A stretch of DNA of 41,597 bases from an uncultured Fibrobacter sp. (GTDB taxonomy: Bacteria; Fibrobacterota; Fibrobacteria; Fibrobacterales; Fibrobacteraceae), in the NCBI GenBank assembly GCA_946413655.1, contig CAMKLO010000028.1:1-41597 (forward strand), read 5' to 3'. The stretch's first letter is position 1. Each line of letters starts with the position of its first letter. The notes under the pieces were generated by a model. That model had not been told where the DNA came from and made no database searches. It saw nothing but the letters and a program-made list of their open reading frames with translations. A program made the translations under genes and the position numbers. Below are positions 8,456 to 15,919 of the stretch, piece by piece.

Positions 8456-8479
8456 ATGCCTGCTCTCGGAGGCAGGCAT
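8456..8479. terminator. Palindrome between convergent genes, possible bidirectional terminator
   Basis: A perfect 8-bp inverted repeat, ATGCCTGC (8456-8463) with GCAGGCAT (8472-8479), and an eight-base loop lies between the mutY stop and the end of the minus-strand barrel gene. There is no T-run on either strand, so termination is only inferred. The form matches the other REP-like palindromes in the window. Confidence 0.45.
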
Positions 8480-8504
8480 AACAGGTCGGAATGATTAGAG
8501 CAAG

Positions 8505-10214
8505 TTAGAAAGCTTTCTTCGCAGTACAGAAGAAGCGCAAGCGACTAAATTCACCATTTGGAGTTTCGATTTCTTCCTTGCCAAGAGCCTGAATAATAGT
8601 TCCAGTCAAAGAAATACCCCACTTCGGAAAACGTTGTTCAAAAGTAGCATCCCAGAACCAGTCACCCTTGGCAACAAACGGATCCCTGGAGCGGAGATTC
8701 CATTGTGCATCGCTTCTATAACGTATAGAATGCGATATGCGGAACATCTTTTTAATGAGCCATTCTGCATTAAACTGCACGAAAAATTCCGATGGGTTGA
8801 CTTCAAAGCGTTTTTCTTCACCGTCAATACGTTCAAAGCCAGTCAGCGCAGTAAAATTAAACACATCCTTGAGCCAAAGCTTTAGCCAGAATTCACCCGT
8901 AACGCCTTTAATCCAAGAGTTTATGCGGGAGACATCTCCATGGCGGAACGTGTAAATCTTATCATCGACAAATTCTTTCGTTTCAAATGTTTCCGCACCA
9001 TATTCTGCCCAGAAACTACTGCGAAGACCAAAGCCGAGGAAACTCGTAAGAGAATCTTCAAAGCGGACATAACCTTGCAACAAATCCATGTGGCCAGCCG
9101 CCGTAAGCGAAAGCGTATCGCCGTCAAAGAACTCGTGGGTGTCTGCAATCGGATTCAAACGCGTTCCAGAAATATTCTTAGCTCCGATAGTGACGTTCAT
9201 TTTTTCAAGAACTGGAATGTTGTACTCAACGCTATCCTGGACTAGCCAATCCCTATCGTTGATACCAAACATCACGTCGAATTTCAAATGTTCTTGCGGA
9301 CGAACGTTCATTTCGAGGAATGGCCACAGGACTCGATCGTTTTTGAGCCTGGTATAAACAACGCCATCGTCACCAACAAAGCGGAATGCAAGCCCGGCAG
9401 AAAGTTGCAACATGCCACGACGGCAGCTTTCACCGCATTTATAAATGACGGAGCCGTTCACTTCCGTACGCTCGCCAGTTTCCTTTTTTTGTTTATTCTG
9501 ATATTCAGCATTTTCATAGACTAGTGTTGTCGAGAAGTTGCCAAAGTCGGCACGCGCTTCAACACGCGGTTTATACTGTACAGGGATCCACCTAGAACTT
9601 TCTGTAAAAATCCACATGTATTCCATTCCGGCAAGCACCGAAGCGTCTATAAAATCGTTCGTAAAGCCAAGTCCGCCATAAGCCGAACTGAACATGGGCC
9701 AGTTTTCACCAAAGAAAGAGAAAAAGCCATCAACTTGTCTTTCTCGAACTCCATAAGAGGACCTGAAGCAGTTAAAATCATCCTGGAACAAGCGGAATGT
9801 GGCCCACAAGCCATGAAACAACGGTGTACGGAATCCACCTTCCAAAATAGGAGTTCTGTTGGCAGGACGTTCTTTCGTATCAGTCAAAAAGTCCTGATAA
9901 ATTAAATCACCCAATTCGTTACCCGTTTTCATCCAAACAGAAGGCGCCTCTATCGGATCCCAACTTGGCAATACCGACATGCGATTGAAAAGAAGACGAT
10001 AACGCAACTTGCGGGGAGTCCACAATTCACTTTCGGAGTGAATCCCGCCCGCCCCCAAAGTGCGATCAAAATAGAATGTCGGGGAACCAATCAAGAATGT
10101 TCCATCGTCGCGTGAAGCGACTTCCATGCCTTCCATTTCAGCATTAATAGAAGCAAAAGCAAAAGAAGTTGGGATTGCCAAAGTAGCAATTATTTTATTA
10201 AACAAGGAGTTCAT
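8505..10214 (-). CDS. Predicted outer-membrane beta-barrel protein
   Basis: I do not recognise a named family. Residues 1-27 are a signal peptide (MNSLFNKIIATLAIP, cleavage near FAFA or SINA). The remaining 540 residues are strand-rich, with alternating aromatic and polar residues, many aromatic residues and a C-terminus ending in phenylalanine, typical of outer-membrane barrels. I start at the ATG at 10214, with AAGGAG nine bases upstream; a TTG two codons earlier (10220) is less likely. The ATG overlaps the TAA of the upstream small barrel gene, so the two form one translational unit. Possible roles are porin or envelope scaffold; no substrate can be read. Confidence 0.7.
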   Translation of the reverse strand: MNSLFNKIIATLAIPTSFAFASINAEMEGMEVASRDDGTFLIGSPTFYFDRTLGAGGIHSESELWTPRKLRYRLLFNRMSVLPSWDPIEAPSVWMKTGNELGDLIYQDFLTDTKERPANRTPILEGGFRTPLFHGLWATFRLFQDDFNCFRSSYGVRERQVDGFFSFFGENWPMFSSAYGGLGFTNDFIDASVLAGMEYMWIFTESSRWIPVQYKPRVEARADFGNFSTTLVYENAEYQNKQKKETGERTEVNGSVIYKCGESCRRGMLQLSAGLAFRFVGDDGVVYTRLKNDRVLWPFLEMNVRPQEHLKFDVMFGINDRDWLVQDSVEYNIPVLEKMNVTIGAKNISGTRLNPIADTHEFFDGDTLSLTAAGHMDLLQGYVRFEDSLTSFLGFGLRSSFWAEYGAETFETKEFVDDKIYTFRHGDVSRINSWIKGVTGEFWLKLWLKDVFNFTALTGFERIDGEEKRFEVNPSEFFVQFNAEWLIKKMFRISHSIRYRSDAQWNLRSRDPFVAKGDWFWDATFEQRFPKWGISLTGTIIQALGKEEIETPNGEFSRLRFFCTAKKAF

Positions 10215-10816
10215 TACCAAATACTCCTTTCGAAGGTGATTCCCGCAGACAACATATTAGAACTTTCTGGAAGCGTCCAAAGATGTTCCCACATGACATT
10301 AAAACCTAGACTATATTCCTTATATTTAAATACAGGCAAACTAACTCTAGCATACCAACCGAATTCTGTTTCGTTATCCGTCAAGGTACCACCAGGTTTA
10401 CTCCAATTTTCATCCTCGGAATCAGCATGGGTCCAGCTGCAAGTGAATCCGCCCCCAAGCACCACCGGATGAATAGGTTTCCATTTCCAATCGGCACCGA
10501 CACGCCCCATAAACTGATGGACACCGTCAATATCGGTATCCACATTCGGTTTAAAATAAGTGTATTGGAACATCACGACGCCATCGACATTGTCCCAATA
10601 AGTATAACGGATACCGACGCCGCCATACAAAGCATTTTCCACAGCATCCATCAGGTCGCCCATGGGGTAAATTTCGCCACCTTCCAAGAATACGGCGAAA
10701 TGTGAAAATGAAATATCGTTTGCTACTGCAGCAGAGTCGTTTCGAAATTGAAGCGGATCTTCAGCATGCAAAAGCGATACAAGAGTTAATGCTAGAAGCG
10801 TAATGATTTTTTTCAT
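10214..10816 (-). CDS. Small predicted outer-membrane beta-barrel protein
   Basis: A 200-residue exported protein. MKKIITLLALTLVSLLHAE is a clear signal peptide with cleavage after LHA. The mature part of about 180 residues has eight or so amphipathic strands (FAVFLEGGEIYP, GVGIRYTYW, VMFQYTYF and others) and ends in an aromatic residue (ERSIW), as small OmpA/OmpW-like barrels do. The ATG overlaps the rsmB stop (ATGA), and its own stop overlaps the start of the larger barrel gene. The pair may form a complex or share assembly. The family is unknown. Confidence 0.7.
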   Translation of the reverse strand: MKKIITLLALTLVSLLHAEDPLQFRNDSAAVANDISFSHFAVFLEGGEIYPMGDLMDAVENALYGGVGIRYTYWDNVDGVVMFQYTYFKPNVDTDIDGVHQFMGRVGADWKWKPIHPVVLGGGFTCSWTHADSEDENWSKPGGTLTDNETEFGWYARVSLPVFKYKEYSLGFNVMWEHLWTLPESSNMLSAGITFERSIW

Positions 10817-12219
10817 TTTTTGTATTCCAAAGCTTGTGCATAAAAACCATCGAGGCGAGAATCTTTAAGTCCCGGCAACACAGGTTCGCCGACTTTAACA
10901 AATTCAGGATGTGCCTTGAGGAAGCGCGCAATGACGCGAGTCGTTTCGGCGGGATCCGGACTGCATGTCGCATAAACGATACGTCCGCCAGGAGCTAGTG
11001 CGGTCGATGCGTTTTCAAGAATTTTGTATTGCAGTTCGGCAATTTCGTTAATGGATTCCGGAGTCAATCGATAAATGGATTCAGGACGGCGAGCGATAAC
11101 GCCCATATTGCTACAAGGAACATCGAGAAGGATGCGGTCGAATTTAGACGAGAGACGTGGTTCGGCAGGCTCACCAACCGAGACGAAAGACGAAAGAGGC
11201 GAGTGTCGCGACAACAAGTTTACTTGTTGGCATGACCGAGCCTTACTGTCTGACGCCGAAGGCGTCAAAGACGAGAGAGACTTATCAGACGCTGTAGGAG
11301 ATGCGGCGAGTTCGCTTAGCTTTGCTGTTTGGGGTACTGCGGCGAGGTCGAGGACTTCGGTCTTGATGTTCTTGAGTCCGAGACGGTTCATCAAGTCCTG
11401 CATTTTTTCGAGACGCGAGGCAGACGAATCGCTAGCGAGAATTTCTAACGAACTATCCATTTCGGCCATAAGCGCGGTTTTACCGCCAGGGGCCGCACAT
11501 GCATCCCAGACTTTCAATCCAGACTTCAAGTCAAGAAGTTTCACCACTTCGTAAGCAGACGGATTCTGGAACGAGAAAAGTCCATTCACAAATTCCGGTG
11601 TTGCAAGCAAAAGCTTGACGCCAACGTCTCGCGGGATTTCAATGTAACGATCGTAAAGAATCGAAGAGCCCGTGATACCAAGCTTTTCGGCAAGCACCGG
11701 AGCGCTCGTCTTTTGCAAGTTTACGCGAATCCATTCCGTCGGACGTTCAAGCGTCGCTTTCGCCAAAGCTTCGGCGCGGTTGCCACCATACACGTCAAAC
11801 CAACGACGTACAAGCCATTCGGGCACAGAGTTTTCGATACTTACGCGACGCACTCGCTGCGGTGGAAGAGCAGGAGCTCCTTGACGACGAGCACTACGGA
11901 GAACCGCATTTACAAGTCGCGCAATACTTTCGCCAAGATTGGCAGACTTCGCCAGTTCCACACTGTCATTGATTGCCGCATAATCCGGCACGTCCATGAA
12001 GAACATCTGGAAAAGTCCCATTTCAAGAATGACGCGCGCTTCGAGTGAAGGCAATTTTTTCGTGAGCGACTTGACAAAATACTCCAAGTACAAATGCCTG
12101 CGGCATACGCCCAAAGCAAGTTCCATCGCAAAAGGCGGAAGTCCGGATTCCTTGATAAAGGCGCCGTCTTTCAGCCAAAGCAGAAGGACGCGATAAGCAT
12201 CTTCACGTTCCGTTAGCAA
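10813..12219 (-). CDS. rsmB: 16S rRNA (cytosine-967-C5)-methyltransferase
   Basis: Methylates C967 of 16S rRNA with S-adenosylmethionine. The N-terminal 140 residues form the NusB-like RNA-binding domain. The methyltransferase core shows VWDACAAPGGKTA (SAM loop), the catalytic cysteine in LDVPCSNMG, and a second cysteine in YATCSPDPAE. Between the SAM-binding strands and DRILLDVPCSN there is a Ser/Ala-rich insert of about 50 residues (about 300-352), encoded by repeats: AGACGAA heptamers and a GGTTCGGCAGGCTCACC element that gives VGEPAEP. The start is TTG, overlapping the fmt stop by seven bases. The order fmt-rsmB is conserved in many bacteria. Confidence 0.92.
   Translation of the reverse strand: MLTEREDAYRVLLLWLKDGAFIKESGLPPFAMELALGVCRRHLYLEYFVKSLTKKLPSLEARVILEMGLFQMFFMDVPDYAAINDSVELAKSANLGESIARLVNAVLRSARRQGAPALPPQRVRRVSIENSVPEWLVRRWFDVYGGNRAEALAKATLERPTEWIRVNLQKTSAPVLAEKLGITGSSILYDRYIEIPRDVGVKLLLATPEFVNGLFSFQNPSAYEVVKLLDLKSGLKVWDACAAPGGKTALMAEMDSSLEILASDSSASRLEKMQDLMNRLGLKNIKTEVLDLAAVPQTAKLSELAASPTASDKSLSSLTPSASDSKARSCQQVNLLSRHSPLSSFVSVGEPAEPRLSSKFDRILLDVPCSNMGVIARRPESIYRLTPESINEIAELQYKILENASTALAPGGRIVYATCSPDPAETTRVIARFLKAHPEFVKVGEPVLPGLKDSRLDGFYAQALEYKK
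11155..11300. repeat. Repeat-derived insert in rsmB
   Basis: This stretch contains GGTTCGGCAGGCTCACCAACC, AGACGAA-AGACGAA heptamers, a GCGAGTGTCGCGAC palindrome, an ACAAGTTTACTTGTTG palindrome, a GACGCCGAAGGCGTC palindrome, and another AGACGAG unit. Together they encode the low-complexity insert of RsmB. The 13-base core TTCGGCAGGCTCA is identical to the one in mutY at about 7623-7635. Confidence 0.65.
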
Positions 12220-13136
12220 AACTCTAGTCCCTCACGCTTTTGGATTCCACGCATAAAGTCTGCGACAGGCATCGGCTTTTTGCCTTCGGCCTGAATTTCA
12301 AGCACTTCGAGAGCACCATCACCCGTACCGACAAAGAAGCGGTTGTCCTTGAATTCGACAACACCCGGAACAAGTTTCGGACCGTTTTCAGGAGTGTCCG
12401 TCTTGCGGAGATAAACCATGCGACCGCCCAGCTTTCCATAGCCACCCGGCCACGGATTGAATGCGCGAATGCGGTTGTGGATGGTGAGCGCAGACTGACT
12501 AAAGTCAATCAAGCCTTCTTCTTTCTTGATTTTCGGAGCGCCACTCGCCTGGGCATGGTCCTGCGTCAAATCTTTTTCACAGCCGTTCTTGAGCTGATTG
12601 ATAGCATCGTCCAAGGCATCGCAACCTGGGGCAACCATCTTGTCGAGTAAGCTTGCGGTCGTATCTTGATGATCGATTACAACCGTGCGCTGAGCAAGAA
12701 TCGGACCGTGATCCATCTTTTCATCCAAGCGGAAAACGGTCACACCAGTTTCTTTAAGGCCATCGGCAATAGCACGCTGCACAGGAGCAGCTCCACGGTA
12801 TTTCGGGAGCAAACTTCCATGAACGTTCACGGCACCAAATTTCGTGACTGCCAAAATATTTTTAGGCAAGATGGAATACGCCACGACAACATACAAGTCG
12901 GCATCATACTTGCGAAGTTCCACTTCGAATTCGGGAGACTTTAAATCCGTCGGCTGCAATACCGGCAGATTGTGAGCAAGTGCAGCCACCTTGACCGGCG
13001 GAGGCGTAAGCACGCGACCACGGCCTGCCGGACGATCCGGCTGAGTGACAACTGCTAAAACTTCGTTATCAGAAGCAACAAGATGTTCCAAAAAATGAGC
13101 CGCAAAATCCGGCGTTCCCATAAATACAATTTTCAT
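12213..13136 (-). CDS. fmt: Methionyl-tRNA formyltransferase
   Basis: Formylates initiator Met-tRNA with 10-formyl-tetrahydrofolate. Seen: MKIVFMGTPDFA at the N-terminus, QPDRPAGRG, the folate-binding and catalytic NVHGSLLPKYRGAAPVQRAI with Asn, His and Ser, and KMDHGPIL with the catalytic Asp. The C-terminal part (residues about 205-307) is the OB-fold tRNA-binding domain. I start at the ATG at 13136, because the family begins exactly at MKIVFMGTP; a longer reading frame upstream is an artefact of the repeat at 13165-13190. It heads the minus-strand fmt-rsmB-barrel operon. The ribosome site is weak. Confidence 0.95.
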   Translation of the reverse strand: MKIVFMGTPDFAAHFLEHLVASDNEVLAVVTQPDRPAGRGRVLTPPPVKVAALAHNLPVLQPTDLKSPEFEVELRKYDADLYVVVAYSILPKNILAVTKFGAVNVHGSLLPKYRGAAPVQRAIADGLKETGVTVFRLDEKMDHGPILAQRTVVIDHQDTTASLLDKMVAPGCDALDDAINQLKNGCEKDLTQDHAQASGAPKIKKEEGLIDFSQSALTIHNRIRAFNPWPGGYGKLGGRMVYLRKTDTPENGPKLVPGVVEFKDNRFFVGTGDGALEVLEIQAEGKKPMPVADFMRGIQKREGLEFC

Positions 13137-13164
13137 GCTGGGAAATATAGTTATTGAAATGGTG

Positions 13165-13190
13165 ATCCCCGCACGGAGGCGGGGATGACA
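13165..13190. repeat. REP-like palindrome between fmt and lrgA-like gene
   Basis: ATCCCCGC (13165-13172) and GCGGGGAT (13179-13186) form a perfect 8-bp stem with a six-base loop and then the tail GACA. The tail matches the palindrome inside mutY. It sits in a divergent promoter region, so it is unlikely to be a terminator for either gene. Confidence 0.65.
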
Positions 13191-13244
13191 AATAAGGAAA
13201 ACATAGTCTTTGCACGCCTTAAGCATTATTCTATCTTTGGCCGC

Positions 13245-13598
13245 ATGCGAATTCTTTTACAACTGGCCCTGATATTAGGGATTTGCTATGTAGGTGAACT
13301 CATACACGATTACACCGGCATCCCCATCCCCGGCAACATTCTCGGAATGCTCATTCTGCTTTTGTTACTTTGCCTCAAGGTCATCAAGTTGGAGCAGATT
13401 CGAGAAGTGAGCGATTTTTTCTTGAAGCGGCTTGCATTCTTTTTCTTACCGCCTGCGATTGGGCTTATGCTTGTCGGTGACGATGTCAAGAGCCAATGGC
13501 CTCTACTACTGATTCTTTGTATCGTCCTCACAATCGTGACGATGGCGGCTACGGGTTGGACAGTTCAACTTTTCAGCAAGAAATCGAAGGGCAAGTAA
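13245..13598 (+). CDS. lrgA: CidA/LrgA-type holin-like membrane protein
   Basis: A small integral membrane protein of about 117 residues with four hydrophobic helices. It carries the family signature IPIPGNILGMLILLLLL, then a charged loop and FFLPPAIGLM. CidA/LrgA proteins are holin-like and, with LrgB partners, affect murein hydrolase export, cell death or small-acid transport. I start at the ATG of MRILLQLAL (13245), because the longer frame from 13185 runs through a repeat palindrome. No strong ribosome site is visible. The lrgB-like gene follows after six bases, the usual pair. Confidence 0.85.
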   Translation: MRILLQLALILGICYVGELIHDYTGIPIPGNILGMLILLLLLCLKVIKLEQIREVSDFFLKRLAFFFLPPAIGLMLVGDDVKSQWPLLLILCIVLTIVTMAATGWTVQLFSKKSKGK

Positions 13599-13604
13599 CG
13601 CACC

Positions 13605-14273
13605 ATGTTCGGAATTATTCTTACCATTATCGCTTTTGAAATCGGCGTTACCATCCGCAACAAGTGGCGCAACCCGCTCCTGAACCCGATTCTCATCGCC
13701 ACCATTCTCATCATCGGATTTTTGACAGTCACAGGAATCAGTTACGATACATACAAAGTCGGTGGCGACTACATTTCGTTTTTCCTTGGCCCTGTAACGG
13801 TTCTGCTCGCGGTCCCGCTATACAGGCACATTCAGGCTCTCAAACAGAACTGGTTCCCGATTCTTGCGGGAATTTGCGTCGGCAGCACGACTAGCGTTTT
13901 TTGCGTAATTGCTTGTGCAAAAATTTTCGGTTTGAGCAAAACGCTCATGCTTTCGCTCATTCCAAAGTCCATCACCATTCCGATGGGTTCTGTTGTTTCT
14001 GAACAGATTGGCGGCATACCTTCAATTACAATCGTATCTATTGTCATCACGGGAATCACAGGCGCGGTAACGGCTCCGCTCGTTTGTCGATATTTCCGCA
14101 TCAAGAATACTGTGGCACAAGGTGTTGCTATCGGCACATCCAGCCATGCACTCGGCACAACGAAAGCGATGGAAATAGGCGAAGTGCAAGGCGCCATGAG
14201 CAGCCTGTCCATCGGTGTGGCAGGCGTGATTACCGTATTTATAACGCCGGTACTCTTGAAAGTATTTGCATAA
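13605..14273 (+). CDS. lrgB: CidB/LrgB-family membrane protein
   Basis: A polytopic inner-membrane protein of 222 residues with six or more hydrophobic segments. Conserved LrgB stretches are present: GGDYISFFLGPVTVLLAVPLY, GSTTSVF, LIPKSITIPM and SHALGTTKAMEIGEVQGAMSSLSIG. It normally works with the adjacent LrgA-type protein as a two-component transporter or export system. The length matches the family. It ends 68 bases before a convergent gene. Confidence 0.92.
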   Translation: MFGIILTIIAFEIGVTIRNKWRNPLLNPILIATILIIGFLTVTGISYDTYKVGGDYISFFLGPVTVLLAVPLYRHIQALKQNWFPILAGICVGSTTSVFCVIACAKIFGLSKTLMLSLIPKSITIPMGSVVSEQIGGIPSITIVSIVITGITGAVTAPLVCRYFRIKNTVAQGVAIGTSSHALGTTKAMEIGEVQGAMSSLSIGVAGVITVFITPVLLKVFA

Positions 14274-14283
14274 ATGTAACTGG

Positions 14284-14330
14284 ATTCTTCGGTCATTTCA
14301 CTCCCTCAGAATGACGAAAAGTCCTCGCAT
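14284..14330. repeat. REP-like repeat between convergent genes
   Basis: On the minus strand this reads CGTCATTCTGAGGGAGTGAA followed by ATGACCGAAGAATCC. GTCATT and AATGAC form a 6-bp stem. Sequences of this form are widespread dispersed repeats in bacterial genomes (established knowledge, from memory). It may act as a bidirectional terminator between lrgB and the SagB-like gene. Confidence 0.5.
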
Positions 14331-14341
14331 AAGGGGTATTA

Positions 14342-15721
14342 TCACCGACCGCTTTTCCCGACAACAATCGTGGATAGAATGCTTTCGGATTCGGGGATTT
14401 CAAGAAGCTTTTTGAGTTCATCGTGGTAGAAGAAATGTTCTTCGCGAGCAACCTTGTTCAGCAATCGCGCCGAGACATAAAGCGATTCCGTGAGAACGCC
14501 TGCATTCAAGTTCATATAGCGATAACCGCGATTGCCAAGTACATTACAAGATTCATTCAAATCCGATGTCAGCACGACCGCAAACATCGTATTCTGAATT
14601 TGTTCTGGAACGGCAAAGCACTTGCAGAACTTTTTCACGTTGGCCGAGCCGCCTTGCATGTAGATGGACTTGCGTAGAGGAATATAGCGATACACGCCAG
14701 AATACACAAACATCACATCAAAGACGACAACCCAAATTTTAATCAATCCTGCTCCAAAGGCATTCAACTGGGCTAGTTCCAGCCAACGTAACATCGACGA
14801 AAAATCGTCTAAATCAAGCGTTCCATGAGAAAACGGCGTCAGTCTTCTACGGTCGGGGGGCAAATACCAAAATTCGCGCAAATAATATTCGTTCGTAAAT
14901 TTTGATGGCGTCAGCGGGAATTCATCGCCAGGCAACGCCTGCGCATTCAAGCGGCGCACCTTCATACACAGATTCAAGTCATCAATATTTTCCAAATGGT
15001 TCTGCAACATGAAGCGCGACGGATAACGGGAGATATCGAAAGTTTGTTCGTCATCCCCCACATAGGCATTCATTTCCGCATGATTGGAATAGGCCAGTTC
15101 ACCGACTCCATCATCGACGGAATTGAACGCAACCATGCTCTTTTCAGGGAAAACCGCGATGGCTGCCATCGGCATTTCTGTCGTGCCAAGTTTAAGCGCT
15201 ACAGCAACGGCATCATCAACAAATCCTCCAAGGGGAAAAACCTTTTGTCCTCTCGACTTCGCAAGGAGAATCGTATTCGCGCAAGCCGAGCCTACGTCCA
15301 TCTGCACTTGGCGATACGATGCCTCGCGGAACCGCCAGACCGCCCTTTCGAGAAGCCCCGTATAAAGGAAAATAGTCTGAGCTTCTGTTATAAACTCCGG
15401 CTCCGGAAATGCAGAAAGAATCGCCTTGCGAGCGTCTGCCCCGCCCAGTTTCACAAGCTTAGACGTTTCACAATCAACGAAATAAACGCCATCGGGAACA
15501 TCAATACCATGCACCACCGCATAAACACAAACTGGATTCAAATAATCTGCAGAAACAGGCGCAAGAAGCGGCGTAAATCCTGATGTAAACGGGAATCTTT
15601 GGCACCCCGTATAACGCTTGTCAGCATAAGGTTGTTTTTCCCAGTGCATAATGACAGGATCCCCGCTACCATGGGGTATGTACTGGGTCGATTCATGATA
15701 AACTTCCGAGAAATAGCGCAT
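14342..15721 (-). CDS. SagB/nitroreductase-type oxidoreductase, two tandem domains
   Basis: A 459-residue protein resembling SagB-type FMN-dependent dehydrogenases. The N-terminal YHESTQY is the usual SagB opening, followed by nitroreductase-like segments in two halves (about 30-225 and 250-459). The second half contains LRWLELAQLNAFGAG, then YRYIPLRKSIYMQGG, and NRGYRYMNLNAGVLTESLYVSA, which looks like the core helix region contacting FMN. SagB enzymes oxidise azolines in thiazole/oxazole-modified peptides, but no cyclodehydratase or precursor gene is nearby, so another redox substrate is just as likely. It is transcribed alone. Confidence 0.7.
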   Translation of the reverse strand: MRYFSEVYHESTQYIPHGSGDPVIMHWEKQPYADKRYTGCQRFPFTSGFTPLLAPVSADYLNPVCVYAVVHGIDVPDGVYFVDCETSKLVKLGGADARKAILSAFPEPEFITEAQTIFLYTGLLERAVWRFREASYRQVQMDVGSACANTILLAKSRGQKVFPLGGFVDDAVAVALKLGTTEMPMAAIAVFPEKSMVAFNSVDDGVGELAYSNHAEMNAYVGDDEQTFDISRYPSRFMLQNHLENIDDLNLCMKVRRLNAQALPGDEFPLTPSKFTNEYYLREFWYLPPDRRRLTPFSHGTLDLDDFSSMLRWLELAQLNAFGAGLIKIWVVVFDVMFVYSGVYRYIPLRKSIYMQGGSANVKKFCKCFAVPEQIQNTMFAVVLTSDLNESCNVLGNRGYRYMNLNAGVLTESLYVSARLLNKVAREEHFFYHDELKKLLEIPESESILSTIVVGKSGR

Positions 15722-15919
15722 CTAAAAAAAATTTAAAAAGTTTAACGATTAAAGCAATCCAAAAGTGAGCCTAAATAAAACATTTTTGTGCAATTTTTTT
15801 CAGCAAAAAGGACTTTTAGACCAAAACAGTGGTTACACTAGTAACCGATTTCTATTTTTTCACCCTGTTTACACAAGGTCGATAATTATACTTTTTAAGA
15901 AAAACAACAAGAGGGCTTT
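15722..15919. promoter_or_regulatory. Divergent promoter region with 16-bp palindrome
   Basis: This AT-rich region lies between the SagB-like gene (minus) and the cellulase gene (plus). At 15831-15846 GGTTAC and GTAACC face each other across ACTA, forming a 16-bp palindrome that could be an operator for either gene. A TTTACA at 15868-15873 and TATACT at 15887-15892 are only 13 bases apart, so I do not call a promoter from them. Confidence 0.35.

Noticed and set aside
13185..13244. Longer N-terminus for the LrgA-like protein
   Set aside because: The first codons come from the REP-like palindrome, and the added residues precede the family's usual start.
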